A DNA stretch of 64,000 nucleotides from Candidatus Obscuribacter sp. (GCA_021772095.1 JADYXR010000197.1:27685-91684), one strand, 5' to 3'; counted from the stretch's first letter, positions 1-9,800 are shown. Translations and numbers: made by a program. The notes: generated by a model not told the origin, from the letters alone.

Positions 1-1
1 A

Positions 2-151
2 CCTGCTCACGAAGGTAACGTCAAACACGCTCAGCGAGCCATATCCGAGGAGCTGTTCGATTCCGTTGTAGCACTTCGTGATGGTGCTAGTCCTCAACAA
101 AAAGATATCGCCGTTGAAGAAGAACCTGTTGAACTTCGCTGCAGCGCATAA
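2..151 (+). CDS. C-terminal fragment of a CDS truncated by the window edge (…PAHEGNVKHAQRAISEELFDSVVALRDGASPQQKDIAVEEEPVELRCSA*)
   Basis: Open frame from base 2 to TAA at 149-151 with coding-like composition; not in the ORF track because its start lies outside the window. Confidence 0.6.
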   Translation, partial: PAHEGNVKHAQRAISEELFDSVVALRDGASPQQKDIAVEEEPVELRCSA

Positions 152-244
152 TCGAAGCAGCGCGGAAACAGAAAAGGAGGCATCGTGATCTGCATTTCTG
201 TTGCAGTTTTCATAACCGCCTCTTTTGCAGCCTTTGACGGCATG

Positions 245-1963
245 TTATTTGCTGTGATCCATCTCCGGCATTTTGCTGTGATCCATCTCCGGCATTTTGC
301 TGTGGTCCATCTCCGGCATTTTGCCGTGGTCCATTCCCGGCATTTTGCTGTGATCCATTCGACCACGAAGTTGGACAGGATCAATCCGACCGGATTTTAT
401 ATCTGACATAAGTCTGTCATATTCGTTCGGTGGTAAAACCCGCACCAGATTCATCATCCCTTGCATCATCGAACTCCATTGAGGAGCGAGGTAGTTGTTT
501 TCCGGCTTAGCTACCGCAGCATCCATTGGCATCATCATCAGCTGATCTTGTGGATAGCCGGGACCCTTTTGGCTGTTTGAATCTTTTCCCAAAACCGAAG
601 CGGCCTCGGAATTGCTGCCTTCCGTGTGTCCGATACCGTGAGGTGTAGCTTGATCTCGATCAACCGTGTTACCCATGCCTCTTCCCATAGCCGGACCCAT
701 CTCTTCGCTGGTTGCACTTCCCTGGGTGACAATGCCCATTCCTTCTTCCATGCCACCACCGGTATGCATGCCATGACCTACGTGCGCCATCGGTCCAACC
801 ATTGAAACCATGTTGTTCATCATGTGGTGAGGCATATGACAATGCAACATCCAATCACCGACGTATTTGGCTTCAAATTCTATGTCTCGCGCCTGAGCAA
901 CGCCGACAATAACAGTATTTCCTGGGAACCAAGCTGACTGAGGTATGCGACCACCTTCAGTACCGGTGACGTAGAACTGATGGCCATGAAGATGAATTGG
1001 GTGGTGGTCCATGCCCAGATTAACCAATCGAATTTTGACCCGGTCGCCGAGCCGCACTATCAGCGGTGTAGTTGCTGGTGCCGATTTGCCATTCATCGTA
1101 AGCCAGTTGAATTCCATACCCATCGAATTTGGTACTGGGTTGTTTTGTAGTGCAGCGAATTCCTGCAAGATAATTCCGAACTCTTTGTCGACTGGCGGAG
1201 TTTGTGGCTTCTTCGGATGGATGACGAACATCCCGATTGCCCCCATCATCTCCTGCATTGCGCCATGCGAATGATAAAAATATGTACCGTTTTGATGAAG
1301 GGTAAAGTCGTATGTGAACGTCTCACCAGGCTTAACGGGAGGCTGGCTAATGAAAGGCATGCCGTCCATAGGGATAGGAATCTCAAAGCCATGCCAATGA
1401 ACAGTAGTGTCTTCGGGCAGATTGTTATGGAAAATCACACGCACATGATCTCCTTCATTTACCTCAATGATCGGACCAGGAACACTGCCGTTATATCCCC
1501 ACAAAGTGAGAACTTTTGCAGGTCCCATGCCGGAAGCGGGTAATAATTCTCGTTTTACTATTTCAGCCGTAAGATGAAATACCTTAACGCCGTTTTGCAT
1601 TGTCCAGGGCAAATGTTTTATATCGGGTGTAACGACTGACACCGTACGTGGTGCCAAGCGCGAGCTAGTCACAACCGGCCGGAATGCTTTCCGGGTTCTC
1701 ACTGATGCCTTCTTGCTATGATTTTTATCCGCATGGTTCATTTTGGTGTGGTCCATGCTACGCATTTCGTTTCTTTTTTGCTTAGTTGCTGGCATTGGCA
1801 TTTTGCTGTGGTCCATGCCATGATGCATGTTCATCTTGCTGTGGTCCATGCCAGGCATGTTCATTTTGCTGTGGTCTTGTGCTTGCGCGCCGGAAAGAGA
1901 CACGGACACTGCCACAAAAGCAAAAACACTAAAAGTTTTTATAGCTGCTCGGTGAGAAATCAT
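245..1963 (-). CDS. Multicopper oxidase, CopA/CueO-like periplasmic copper oxidase with Met/His-rich repeats
   Basis: Copper-site motifs HWHG, HSH, HPIHLHGH and HCHMPHHMMNNM; signal peptide; MDHSKM repeats at both ends. Confidence 0.95.
   Translation of the reverse strand: MISHRAAIKTFSVFAFVAVSVSLSGAQAQDHSKMNMPGMDHSKMNMHHGMDHSKMPMPATKQKRNEMRSMDHTKMNHADKNHSKKASVRTRKAFRPVVTSSRLAPRTVSVVTPDIKHLPWTMQNGVKVFHLTAEIVKRELLPASGMGPAKVLTLWGYNGSVPGPIIEVNEGDHVRVIFHNNLPEDTTVHWHGFEIPIPMDGMPFISQPPVKPGETFTYDFTLHQNGTYFYHSHGAMQEMMGAIGMFVIHPKKPQTPPVDKEFGIILQEFAALQNNPVPNSMGMEFNWLTMNGKSAPATTPLIVRLGDRVKIRLVNLGMDHHPIHLHGHQFYVTGTEGGRIPQSAWFPGNTVIVGVAQARDIEFEAKYVGDWMLHCHMPHHMMNNMVSMVGPMAHVGHGMHTGGGMEEGMGIVTQGSATSEEMGPAMGRGMGNTVDRDQATPHGIGHTEGSNSEAASVLGKDSNSQKGPGYPQDQLMMMPMDAAVAKPENNYLAPQWSSMMQGMMNLVRVLPPNEYDRLMSDIKSGRIDPVQLRGRMDHSKMPGMDHGKMPEMDHSKMPEMDHSKMPEMDHSK
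251..358 (-). repeat. 24-bp tandem repeat (about 4.5 copies) encoding MDHSKMPE at the C terminus of the multicopper oxidase
   Basis: gctgtgatccatctccggcatttt-type units start at 251, 275, 299, 323 and 347. Confidence 0.95.
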
Positions 1964-1978
1964 TTTTTATAATCCGAT

Positions 1979-3427
1979 TTAGTAGTGATCAACATTGTGA
2001 TTTTCGTCCAGCGAGCTAATGTCGCCTTCTTCTGAAGCCATTGTTCCTTGTAATCCAGTGAGCTCACCATGTTCAAATTGCATACGCGGAACGTCGAGTC
2101 CGCCGCTCAGCAAAAAGCCGTCTAAGTGCGTTGAGCCTTGCTGCAAACGAACTAAGGACGAGATGTATTTTTGCCGTACCTGATAAGAAGTGCGCTTGGC
2201 GATTAGCACTTGTGGATAAGCCGCGGCCATTTGAGCAAACTTCGTTTTTTGCAGCTGATAAGCTTCGTCTGCACGCGGCAAAATTACATTGCGGTATCGA
2301 GTTACAGCATCAAGGGCCGTATTGTAATCTCGCACTGCGTCTGCAAGTTGAATACGCAATTGCATTTTTAGTCGATCTATTTCTCGCTCTGCAATCAAAA
2401 GCTCCGACTGTGCAGATGCGATACCGCCTGGATTGCGATTAAAAATCGGCAGAGTTATTCCCACCTGAGCATTAGCTAAAACTCCGGTGCGTGGTGGTTT
2501 TCCGGCATCACCAGTATCAAGAAACTCAGTGCTGTAACCCATAGCGCCACGAACAAACAGATCCGGCATCGGTTCAGCTTTAGCTCGGATTGCTACAGCC
2601 CGCGCTCGCCGAATTTGTGCCTGAGCCGCTTTCATTTGCGGACTTTGTTCAATCAGCCGCTTATATAATTGTGCCTCATCTATTGGTCCAAGTCGGTCTT
2701 CAAGATTTCCTGAAAGTCGAACGGGTGCCATCTCAGGGGTACCAAGTAATACAGCCAAAGTGCGCCACGTTTGGTGGTATCTATTTCTTGTCGCTACTAA
2801 TTCGTGCTCAACTAATTCTTTGTCAATACTTGATTCCAGGTAGTCAGGCTTGTCTGCTTGTCCTACGTTAAACAATTCCGAAGTGGTACCAGTTGCGTCC
2901 CGTGCCAATGTCGCTAGTTCTGTTTGTAGATCAAGCATTTCTTGGGCGCCTAGTACTCGATAAAAAAGCGCGCGAATTGTATTTACAACTCGTTGTTTCT
3001 GGCTTTCTGACTCAATCACAGCTTGCGCAACTTCGGCGCCGTAAACGTCGCGCATTTTCTTTAGCTTTCCGCCAAGTGGGATTGTCTGAACGACAAAGCC
3101 TAAATACGTCGGTTTTTGATTAAGCGCGCGAAAAGCAAAATTTTCTACTTCACCGCCAACAACTGGATTAGGTAAAAGCCCGGCTTGCTTCCTCCGTCCT
3201 TCAGCAGCTCGAATTATTGATTCGGCTTGTACCAGAGTCGGATTAGTTTGAATCGCCAGTTGTTCGACTTGGGTCAATGACATCGCAGATGCAGGCGAAG
3301 ATAAAGTTATAGGTTGTCGCAGCTCTGGTCCTTTTGGCTGTAAAACTTGCGCCTCTGCACTGCCATTAGTCATCGTAATTGCAAATGCTAAAGCCAGGGA
3401 ACTTGACTGTTTTACTGTTAATTTCAT
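1979..3427 (-). CDS. TolC-family outer membrane efflux protein (CusC/CzcC-like)
   Basis: OEP-type repeats (LTQVEQLAIQTNPTLVQAESIIRAAEGRRKQAGLLPNP…); signal peptide if started at MKLTVKQ (3427) rather than 3481; 15 bp upstream of the multicopper oxidase on the same strand. Confidence 0.9.
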   Translation of the reverse strand: MKLTVKQSSSLALAFAITMTNGSAEAQVLQPKGPELRQPITLSSPASAMSLTQVEQLAIQTNPTLVQAESIIRAAEGRRKQAGLLPNPVVGGEVENFAFRALNQKPTYLGFVVQTIPLGGKLKKMRDVYGAEVAQAVIESESQKQRVVNTIRALFYRVLGAQEMLDLQTELATLARDATGTTSELFNVGQADKPDYLESSIDKELVEHELVATRNRYHQTWRTLAVLLGTPEMAPVRLSGNLEDRLGPIDEAQLYKRLIEQSPQMKAAQAQIRRARAVAIRAKAEPMPDLFVRGAMGYSTEFLDTGDAGKPPRTGVLANAQVGITLPIFNRNPGGIASAQSELLIAEREIDRLKMQLRIQLADAVRDYNTALDAVTRYRNVILPRADEAYQLQKTKFAQMAAAYPQVLIAKRTSYQVRQKYISSLVRLQQGSTHLDGFLLSGGLDVPRMQFEHGELTGLQGTMASEEGDISSLDENHNVDHY

Positions 3428-3672
3428 TATAAACCTGATTAGTGTTTGCGAGCATGCGTTCAGCATCTTCCGGTTTGACACATTACCTGCTCGCGGCTAC
3501 ACCCATGCAATGCATTCTGAAGGGGCTCTATGTTCGTGTAAGGCTGGTATTCAAATACTTGGTGATGAGATCCTGTTGAGCCATTTGCACGCTTGTCTAA
3601 CGTGCTGATCGATAACTCTCCAGTTTCACCGACTAACCGTGGTGCACCTTTAAATTCGTTTTGTTCGAAGAA

Positions 3673-4602
3673 TTATTCTTCGACTTTGAATCCTTGCGTG
3701 CTGTTCTTTAAATTGAGAATAGCAGCCATCTTCGACATGTCGCCGATGATGCGGCGTTCTTTGACGCCGGTTGATTGTTGTCTCAGATCGGCAATCACAT
3801 CGTTGGCCTTCATGATCGAATCAACCGAAATCTCAGAGATTCCCAGGTGACCGTTTTCGAGAACTTTGAAGTGACGGCGCGCAACGCCATCTTTAGGACG
3901 CATATCGGCACGGCTGAGACGTTTTTCGCCGGCCACCAGTTCGAATCCCGCGGCAATTGCCACTGTCGGATCAGCCGGACCAGAAAATGGTCCTTTGTTG
4001 AGCTGACATTTAATCGTTTGTCCGCCGCCATCAAGATTGGTGACACGCAAAACGCCATCTTCGTATTTGCAGAGCACATCGCCATCTGCGGCTACCGAGA
4101 TGTTGCCCCAGCTCATTTTGATCAATGCGATCTTGGATGGTCGTTTCACTGAAACCAAAATCTCGCCGCGTTTCAAATTGACGATGCGATCGTTTTCGAC
4201 GGTATATTCGCTACCTGGTTTAAATTTGACCGTGATACCGGAAATCGGACCTTCCAGCTGATTCTCTTGAGGAAACGCGCTGTCGGGCAAGCGCATGACG
4301 CCAGCCAGCGCCGCTTGCGTAACCGCTTCCATATAACCCGGAGTCAATTGAGTGATCCCGCCCTGGAACGATTGCAGGTTTGGCTGCACATCGGTCGGCA
4401 CAATAATCGGCGGAGTTGGGTCAAATCGAGGTGGCGATTGAAACTGCGGATTCATGATGATCGGCGACGGATTGGGAGTCGGTCCATATCCGGGTCCAGC
4501 CGTCAGTCGCGGCACCATCGTCGCTGCCAGGACGAAAGTCGAGACAATGGCAAAAACTGCCAATTGAGAATATCTTTTGTCTGAGTTTTTGTTATCTGCC
4601 AT
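3673..4602 (-). CDS. Membrane-anchored FecR-like domain protein, related to the C termini of the two giant proteins in this window
   Basis: N-terminal TM segment, Pro-rich linker, FecR-like beta region (GEILVSVKRPSKIALIKMSWGNISVAADGDVLCKYEDG) and C-terminal extension resembling those of 21425..26677 and 31397..43516. Confidence 0.65.
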   Translation of the reverse strand: MADNKNSDKRYSQLAVFAIVSTFVLAATMVPRLTAGPGYGPTPNPSPIIMNPQFQSPPRFDPTPPIIVPTDVQPNLQSFQGGITQLTPGYMEAVTQAALAGVMRLPDSAFPQENQLEGPISGITVKFKPGSEYTVENDRIVNLKRGEILVSVKRPSKIALIKMSWGNISVAADGDVLCKYEDGVLRVTNLDGGGQTIKCQLNKGPFSGPADPTVAIAAGFELVAGEKRLSRADMRPKDGVARRHFKVLENGHLGISEISVDSIMKANDVIADLRQQSTGVKERRIIGDMSKMAAILNLKNSTQGFKVEE

Positions 4603-4841
4603 GTCTTATATCGCGTTGCAAGGAATAGTATTTCAACGTTTACTTGACTACTTGAAAAATTAGGGCGAGAGCCCGATAGCCGTGCCTAGTATAAATGGTT
4701 TGATTCCTTAAATGCGAGAATTACCGTTTACCCGACGGATTGTATCGATGCATTTGATTGCACTAGTCATATAGTTAAACTGTATTATGCAAACGACCAG
4801 ACTGGTATTTGCGAATTTTTGGCGTAGCTCAGGGGTGGTTC

Positions 4842-5507
4842 ATGAAAACAATTTCTATTCTCATTGGTTTGACAGTTGCCATTGGCGCGCTCTCGGCTTG
4901 TAAACCGGAAGCCAAAACTACGACAACTGAAAGCACGACAGAAACCAGCACCACGACCACCACGACGACAACCGCGACCGATACCGCAACCAGCGCTTCC
5001 AAAGAGCCTGGCGTCGATTACATGACGCGCGACGTCGACACCAACATCAAAGAAGGAAACCAAGCCCTTCAAGACAAACAGTTCGACAAGGCAGAACGAA
5101 TTTTTCTGGCGGCGCTGGCACAGTGCGATTTGTATCCCAAACAAGAAGCGCGTCAGGGCGCCATCTTGAATAATCTGGCAGCGATTTACGAAGAAAAAGA
5201 GATGTACGCGCAAGCGGTTCCTCTTTTGAATAAAGCGCAAAAGCTGTTTATCAGAGCGTTTGGACGGAAGAACAAAACGGTTTACATCACTCTGGGAAAT
5301 CTTGGTCGTGTGCTTTCCAAGCAACATCGCTGGGAAGAAGCCGCGAACGTTTATCAGACCGCTGTTTCGCTGATGAGCGAAGACTCTGCCGCCATGAAGA
5401 GTGCTGAATACAAAGACATGGTCACCAAGTGCCAGGAAGCATGGAGCAAAGGTGGCAATGCCTTCAAATCCAATAAGATGGCGGAACGACTCAAAACAAT
5501 TAAATAA
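4842..5507 (+). CDS. TPR-repeat lipoprotein
   Basis: Lipobox-like LSAC after a hydrophobic signal (start MKTISILIG at 4842), Thr-rich linker, TPR helices. Confidence 0.8.
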   Translation: MKTISILIGLTVAIGALSACKPEAKTTTTESTTETSTTTTTTTTATDTATSASKEPGVDYMTRDVDTNIKEGNQALQDKQFDKAERIFLAALAQCDLYPKQEARQGAILNNLAAIYEEKEMYAQAVPLLNKAQKLFIRAFGRKNKTVYITLGNLGRVLSKQHRWEEAANVYQTAVSLMSEDSAAMKSAEYKDMVTKCQEAWSKGGNAFKSNKMAERLKTIK

Positions 5508-5521
5508 CAAGGGGCGCCTCC

Positions 5522-7258
5522 ATGAGATCTAAATCTCGAAATCTGAGAATTTCGCTGGTATCGTTGGCGGTGTCATTGTTGGCACTACTGGTGATGTGCC
5601 GCAGCGCCTGCGCCGAACATATTCAGTATCTGGATGCCGACATCCACATTCAGAAAGACTCGTCTGTGTACATCACGGAGTCTTATGTCTACGATTTCGA
5701 AGCGTCAAACCGATATGGTTTTTACAGAAATATTCCGCTCAGTTATTCATCGGGCGGCAAAAATTATTCGGTTGATTTTCATTTATTGAATGTTACTAAC
5801 AGCGAAGGCGATGTCCTCAGAAGCAAAGTTTCGGCCCACGATGACGCAGTCACCATCACGGTTGGCGATCCGCGTGTGGCGGTTTCGGGAAGGCGAATTT
5901 ACAAGATTCATTATGTGCTCAGGCGCGGGTTGCATTTTTTTAACGGCATTCCTGAGTTTATCTGGAGTGTGACCGGTGCTGAATGTCCAGTGCCCATCAG
6001 CCGCGCCGTGGTCAGAGTTTATACACCTGGAAATATTCCGTTCAATTCGATCAAAACAAATGCGTACATCGGCACCCCTGATAACACCGGCAATTTGACC
6101 GTCACCGACGGCAACAATAATATTCAGATTATGGCGACCAAGCTCAATCCGGGTGACGATCTTACTGTCAGCCTGGGCTTTCCGCAAGGATCGATTGCGC
6201 CGCCCAAAGTTTTTAAACAATTAGCTTACTGGCTGTCTGATTGGTGGCCTGCGCTTCTGTTGCCGCTCTTCACCGGATTTTCAGTCGGTGTGATCTGGTG
6301 GCATTTTGGCCGCGATGCCAAAAATCCGGATGGCTCGGTTGCCACCTGGGATCCGCCCACAGATCTGTCTCCGGCCGAAGTGGGAACGCTCTACGACGAA
6401 CGTTGCGACATGCAAGATATCGTCGCCACTTTGATTGATCTGGCCGCGCGCGGACATTTGACCATCAAGGAATCGGCCGTGCAAATGGGCGTCACTACTC
6501 GGTCCGCGCATGAAACTATCGTTTATGTTTTCACAAAAACTGACCCGCCGACTGAAGATGTTGCGCTTCGAGCATACGAGCGCAATTTGTTGCACTTCAT
6601 TTTTGGACCGGGTGCTGATGCTGGTTCTAAGCGATCATTGCACGAGCTGGAAAATAAATTCTTCCAGAGAATTCCAGAACTGCGCGAACAGATTTATGAC
6701 GCGATGCATCAGGAAGGTTATTTTATGCAGAATCCTGAAAACGTTCGCCAAAATTGCACGGGCTTGGCGCTGTTCTTCTGCCTGGTCGGAATGTTGCTGA
6801 TTCTGGCATCCAGTAATGAAACCACAATCCTGCCGTGGGGCATCGGTGTGGTCATCTCTGCCGCGGTGATTGGCTGCTTTGCGTATGCCATGCCGGCTCG
6901 CACGAGGAAGGGCGTAGAGGCGCTCAGACGGTCTTTGAACTTTGCCAGGTTCGTCAATTCAGTCGAGCCTCGGCGAGCCGATCTGATGATTGCCGAGGAC
7001 CCGGAGATTTTCGGACGGCTGCTTCCCTACGCTCTGGTCCTGGGAGTGGCGGATAAATGGGCGGAAGAGTTTCGCTCTGTGATCAAAGTTCAGCCCTCCT
7101 GGTACGAATTGAAAGAAGACTCGAACGGCGATTTCTCGGCTTCAAAGTTCGTCGTGGCGCTCGGTACGGGCATGCGTGTCATGGCAGAGACGATGCAGTC
7201 CGAGCCGCCGGGTGCCAGTCCCAAGCTAGATGTGACAACTGGTGATGTAATAGATTAA
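5522..7258 (+). CDS. DUF2207 domain membrane protein
   Basis: N-terminal pattern (IQYLDADIHIQKDSSVYITESYVYDFEASNRYGFYRNIPL), TM segments, paralog of 53992..55758; 14 bp after the upstream TPR gene. Confidence 0.88.
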   Translation: MRSKSRNLRISLVSLAVSLLALLVMCRSACAEHIQYLDADIHIQKDSSVYITESYVYDFEASNRYGFYRNIPLSYSSGGKNYSVDFHLLNVTNSEGDVLRSKVSAHDDAVTITVGDPRVAVSGRRIYKIHYVLRRGLHFFNGIPEFIWSVTGAECPVPISRAVVRVYTPGNIPFNSIKTNAYIGTPDNTGNLTVTDGNNNIQIMATKLNPGDDLTVSLGFPQGSIAPPKVFKQLAYWLSDWWPALLLPLFTGFSVGVIWWHFGRDAKNPDGSVATWDPPTDLSPAEVGTLYDERCDMQDIVATLIDLAARGHLTIKESAVQMGVTTRSAHETIVYVFTKTDPPTEDVALRAYERNLLHFIFGPGADAGSKRSLHELENKFFQRIPELREQIYDAMHQEGYFMQNPENVRQNCTGLALFFCLVGMLLILASSNETTILPWGIGVVISAAVIGCFAYAMPARTRKGVEALRRSLNFARFVNSVEPRRADLMIAEDPEIFGRLLPYALVLGVADKWAEEFRSVIKVQPSWYELKEDSNGDFSASKFVVALGTGMRVMAETMQSEPPGASPKLDVTTGDVID

Positions 7259-7438
7259 GTCAGTAGGTTTTTTGCTTTCGGCGTGCCGAAACTGCTTGAC
7301 CATATCGGGGAACAATCCGATTTGAAACAATTCACAAGAGTTTAACCTCAGCAGTGGCGGGAAAATGTTGAAACGTGGAAAATGGCTTATAAGGCTTGCC
7401 TGTCGTTTTGCTGCCAATTTTTAAGGAGAAGAATCGAG

Positions 7439-8476
7439 ATGTCGAAATCCGATCTCAAATCAGAAGGCTCTTCGCGTGGAATTTCCCGGAGAGTTAAGCA
7501 CGGTCTGCTGGCGATTCCGCTGAGCCTATCGTTGATGGGTTCGCTCGCGATGCCTGACGCCAATGCCGCGGATTCCGACGACGTAGGCTTTTATGGCTCG
7601 GTCACCATTCAGCGAGCAGCCGCTTCGGCCGCCTCCGCGATGGCTAAAGGAGCGTTTGGTGAAGCGCAAGGTGAGTATCGAAAAGCAATCGGTTTCGATC
7701 CCAACCAGGAAGATTTTTACTTTGGTCTCTACCAGTCGAGTGTTAAAATGCAGCAATGGGATCAAGTTGCATTGGCTTTAGAAGAGCTTTTCAACAAGAA
7801 TCCAAAGTTTAAAGACCAGATGCTTTTGGAATACGGTGAGTGCTTATTTCACCTCAACCGTTATGACGAAGCAGAACCTGTTCTTAAAAAAGCGCTGGCG
7901 AAAGTTACAGAACCATCTGTAGTAGATACACGTATCAAGCGCCTTATGGAGAAGAGCATCATCGTTCATGCTCCGGAAGCAGGAACAATTGTTGCTTATA
8001 AGGAGCCGGAAAAATATGTGGCGCCGGAAAGAAGCGGTAAGCTCGAAGCATCGGAAGTTCACGAACACTCCTCCACAAAATCTCTGACCTTTTTGAACGC
8101 ATGGATGAAATGCGAAGGCGTGTTCGTCGCTGAGTACAAGGGTTACGAGCACGAAGGACCGATCTCGTTCTTCAAGCCACCACAAGCAAACTTCGCTATT
8201 AAAGAGTATTTGAAGGGACCACCTTTGAGCCGAACTTTCCCGGTCAAATTTGAATTCCACTCAAAACTCGGCGAAGAAAGACCAAAAGATTGGAAATTCT
8301 CCGATGCGTTGATGCCGAAGAAAGGGCAGCTTTACCTCATCTTCGTGCCCAACTGCGTGCCGATCGACGGGAAGTTTGAAACATTCCACGGTTCGTATGG
8401 GATTCAAGAATATAGCGACAAAACCATTGACGAGATCCACAAGATCATTGAGGAACACCAGGGTGCGGCGAAGTAG
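7439..8476 (+). CDS. Secreted TPR-repeat protein (family A)
   Basis: Signal peptide, TPR units, paralog of 9915..10877; upstream RBS aaggag. Confidence 0.8.
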   Translation: MSKSDLKSEGSSRGISRRVKHGLLAIPLSLSLMGSLAMPDANAADSDDVGFYGSVTIQRAAASAASAMAKGAFGEAQGEYRKAIGFDPNQEDFYFGLYQSSVKMQQWDQVALALEELFNKNPKFKDQMLLEYGECLFHLNRYDEAEPVLKKALAKVTEPSVVDTRIKRLMEKSIIVHAPEAGTIVAYKEPEKYVAPERSGKLEASEVHEHSSTKSLTFLNAWMKCEGVFVAEYKGYEHEGPISFFKPPQANFAIKEYLKGPPLSRTFPVKFEFHSKLGEERPKDWKFSDALMPKKGQLYLIFVPNCVPIDGKFETFHGSYGIQEYSDKTIDEIHKIIEEHQGAAK

Positions 8477-8518
8477 TAGCGTGCTGATTACCCAAGTCTT
8501 GATTTATGGAGGTCCTAA

Positions 8519-9118
8519 ATGTCCAAGAGAGTTATAACCAGCGCGCTTGCCATGGCTGTGATTGCGACATCTTTCACGGTTGCGCCGGCGTTCGCTGAAC
8601 TCGATGCCGCAACAATTCAGAAGCGCAGAGAAGTTATTCACAGTTGCCTTTTGCAGATTTATCTCGACCGAAAACAGCGTGCTCAGGCGCTTGCCGAGTA
8701 TGCCATCCTGGTTGGGTATAAGCCTAACGATCCGAAAATGCGTTACGCTTACGGTCGTTATGTTGCCAATTCGGGAACACCTGCTGATATCGCCGCTGGT
8801 ATCGCCCAGATTAAGAAAGCGATCGAACTTGATCCCGGTAACTTCACTTACAATGGCGTTCTTGGTGCGATGTACCTGAAAGCCAAAAAACCCAATGAGG
8901 CATTGCCTTACTTGAAACTCGCGGTGCAATACGGCGGCGCGGACTACAAGAAAACCTATGAAGAAACTTTTGTTTATATCGAAACGAAAAAGCGCGCTGA
9001 TCTTGTAGCGAAGAAAAACGCCGAGGCGAAGAAAGTGCAGGCAGCTGCGGCTAAAGCCTCAGGGACCGGCACCGGCCCTGGTGGCAAGAAATCCGATGAC
9101 GATGACGATGATTGGTAA
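8519..9118 (+). CDS. Secreted TPR protein with acidic C-terminal tail KKSDDDDDDW (family B)
   Basis: Signal peptide, TPR units, paralog of 9150..9740. Confidence 0.82.
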   Translation: MSKRVITSALAMAVIATSFTVAPAFAELDAATIQKRREVIHSCLLQIYLDRKQRAQALAEYAILVGYKPNDPKMRYAYGRYVANSGTPADIAAGIAQIKKAIELDPGNFTYNGVLGAMYLKAKKPNEALPYLKLAVQYGGADYKKTYEETFVYIETKKRADLVAKKNAEAKKVQAAAAKASGTGTGPGGKKSDDDDDDW

Positions 9119-9149
9119 ATTTAAGGACGCTTGATTTCGAGGGATTGCA

Positions 9150-9740
9150 ATGTTCAAACGTATTATTAGTGTCACTGCTCTTTTGGCAGTGGCGTTGTTG
9201 GCGGTTCCTTCCGCTAACGCTGAAGATGATGCGGCGAAAATAAACAATCGCAAACATGTGATTCACTCGTGTCTCTTGCACATCTACACCACGCAGAAAA
9301 AGCGACCGCAGGCGCTTGCCGAGTATCAGATCATGGTCGGCATGACTCCCAACGACGCAAAGCTTCGCTTCAGCTACGGAGTCTTTATTCTGCAGGGAGG
9401 CACGCCTGCTGATTTCAACGCCGCGCTTGTTCAGCTTAAAAAGGCCGTTGAGCTCGATCCTGGAAATTTTGAGATATACGGCACCATCGGCTCGCTCTAT
9501 TTGAAATTGAAGAATCCGGACGAGGCTCTTATTTGGTTTGGCAAAGCCATTCAATACGGCGGTGGCGAGAAGTATAAGAAGTCGTGGCAAGACGTGCAGG
9601 TTTATTTGCAGCAGAAGAAACAAGCCGATTTGCAGAGAAAGAAAATACTCGAGCAGCAAAAGTTACAGGCCGCGCAGAAGAAAAAACAAGCCGCCGAAGG
9701 AACATCGAAGAGCGGCTCCGACGATGACGACGATTGGTAA
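9150..9740 (+). CDS. Secreted TPR protein with acidic C-terminal tail GSDDDDDW (family B)
   Basis: Signal peptide, TPR units, aligned along its length with 8519..9118. Confidence 0.82.
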   Translation: MFKRIISVTALLAVALLAVPSANAEDDAAKINNRKHVIHSCLLHIYTTQKKRPQALAEYQIMVGMTPNDAKLRFSYGVFILQGGTPADFNAALVQLKKAVELDPGNFEIYGTIGSLYLKLKNPDEALIWFGKAIQYGGGEKYKKSWQDVQVYLQQKKQADLQRKKILEQQKLQAAQKKKQAAEGTSKSGSDDDDDW

Positions 9741-9764
9741 ACATTTGCAATCGATATATAAACG

Positions 9765-9800
9765 CGAATTTTTGAATTCGAGCCGCAGCTCGACTGTGTT
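9765..9800 (+). terminator. Two overlapping hairpins after the family-B TPR genes, possible terminator/attenuator
   Basis: CGAATT-tttg-AATTCG (9765-9780) and TCGAGC-cgca-GCTCGA (9778-9793) followed by ctgtgtttt. Confidence 0.4.

Noticed and set aside
251-358. Possible CRISPR-like array
   Set aside because: Units are contiguous with no spacers and lie in frame inside a CDS; no cas genes in the window
185-406. Plus-strand ORF with FAVIHLRH repeats
   Set aside because: Reverse reading of the MDHSKMPE repeat of the copper oxidase
3593-3850. 85-aa plus-strand ORF between TolC and FecR-like genes
   Set aside because: Overlaps the 3' end of the FecR-like gene on the other strand; no family or RBS support
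4785-5510. 241-aa minus-strand ORF
   Set aside because: Overlaps the well-supported TPR lipoprotein 4842..5507 on the opposite strand; Cys/Phe/Arg-rich antisense composition
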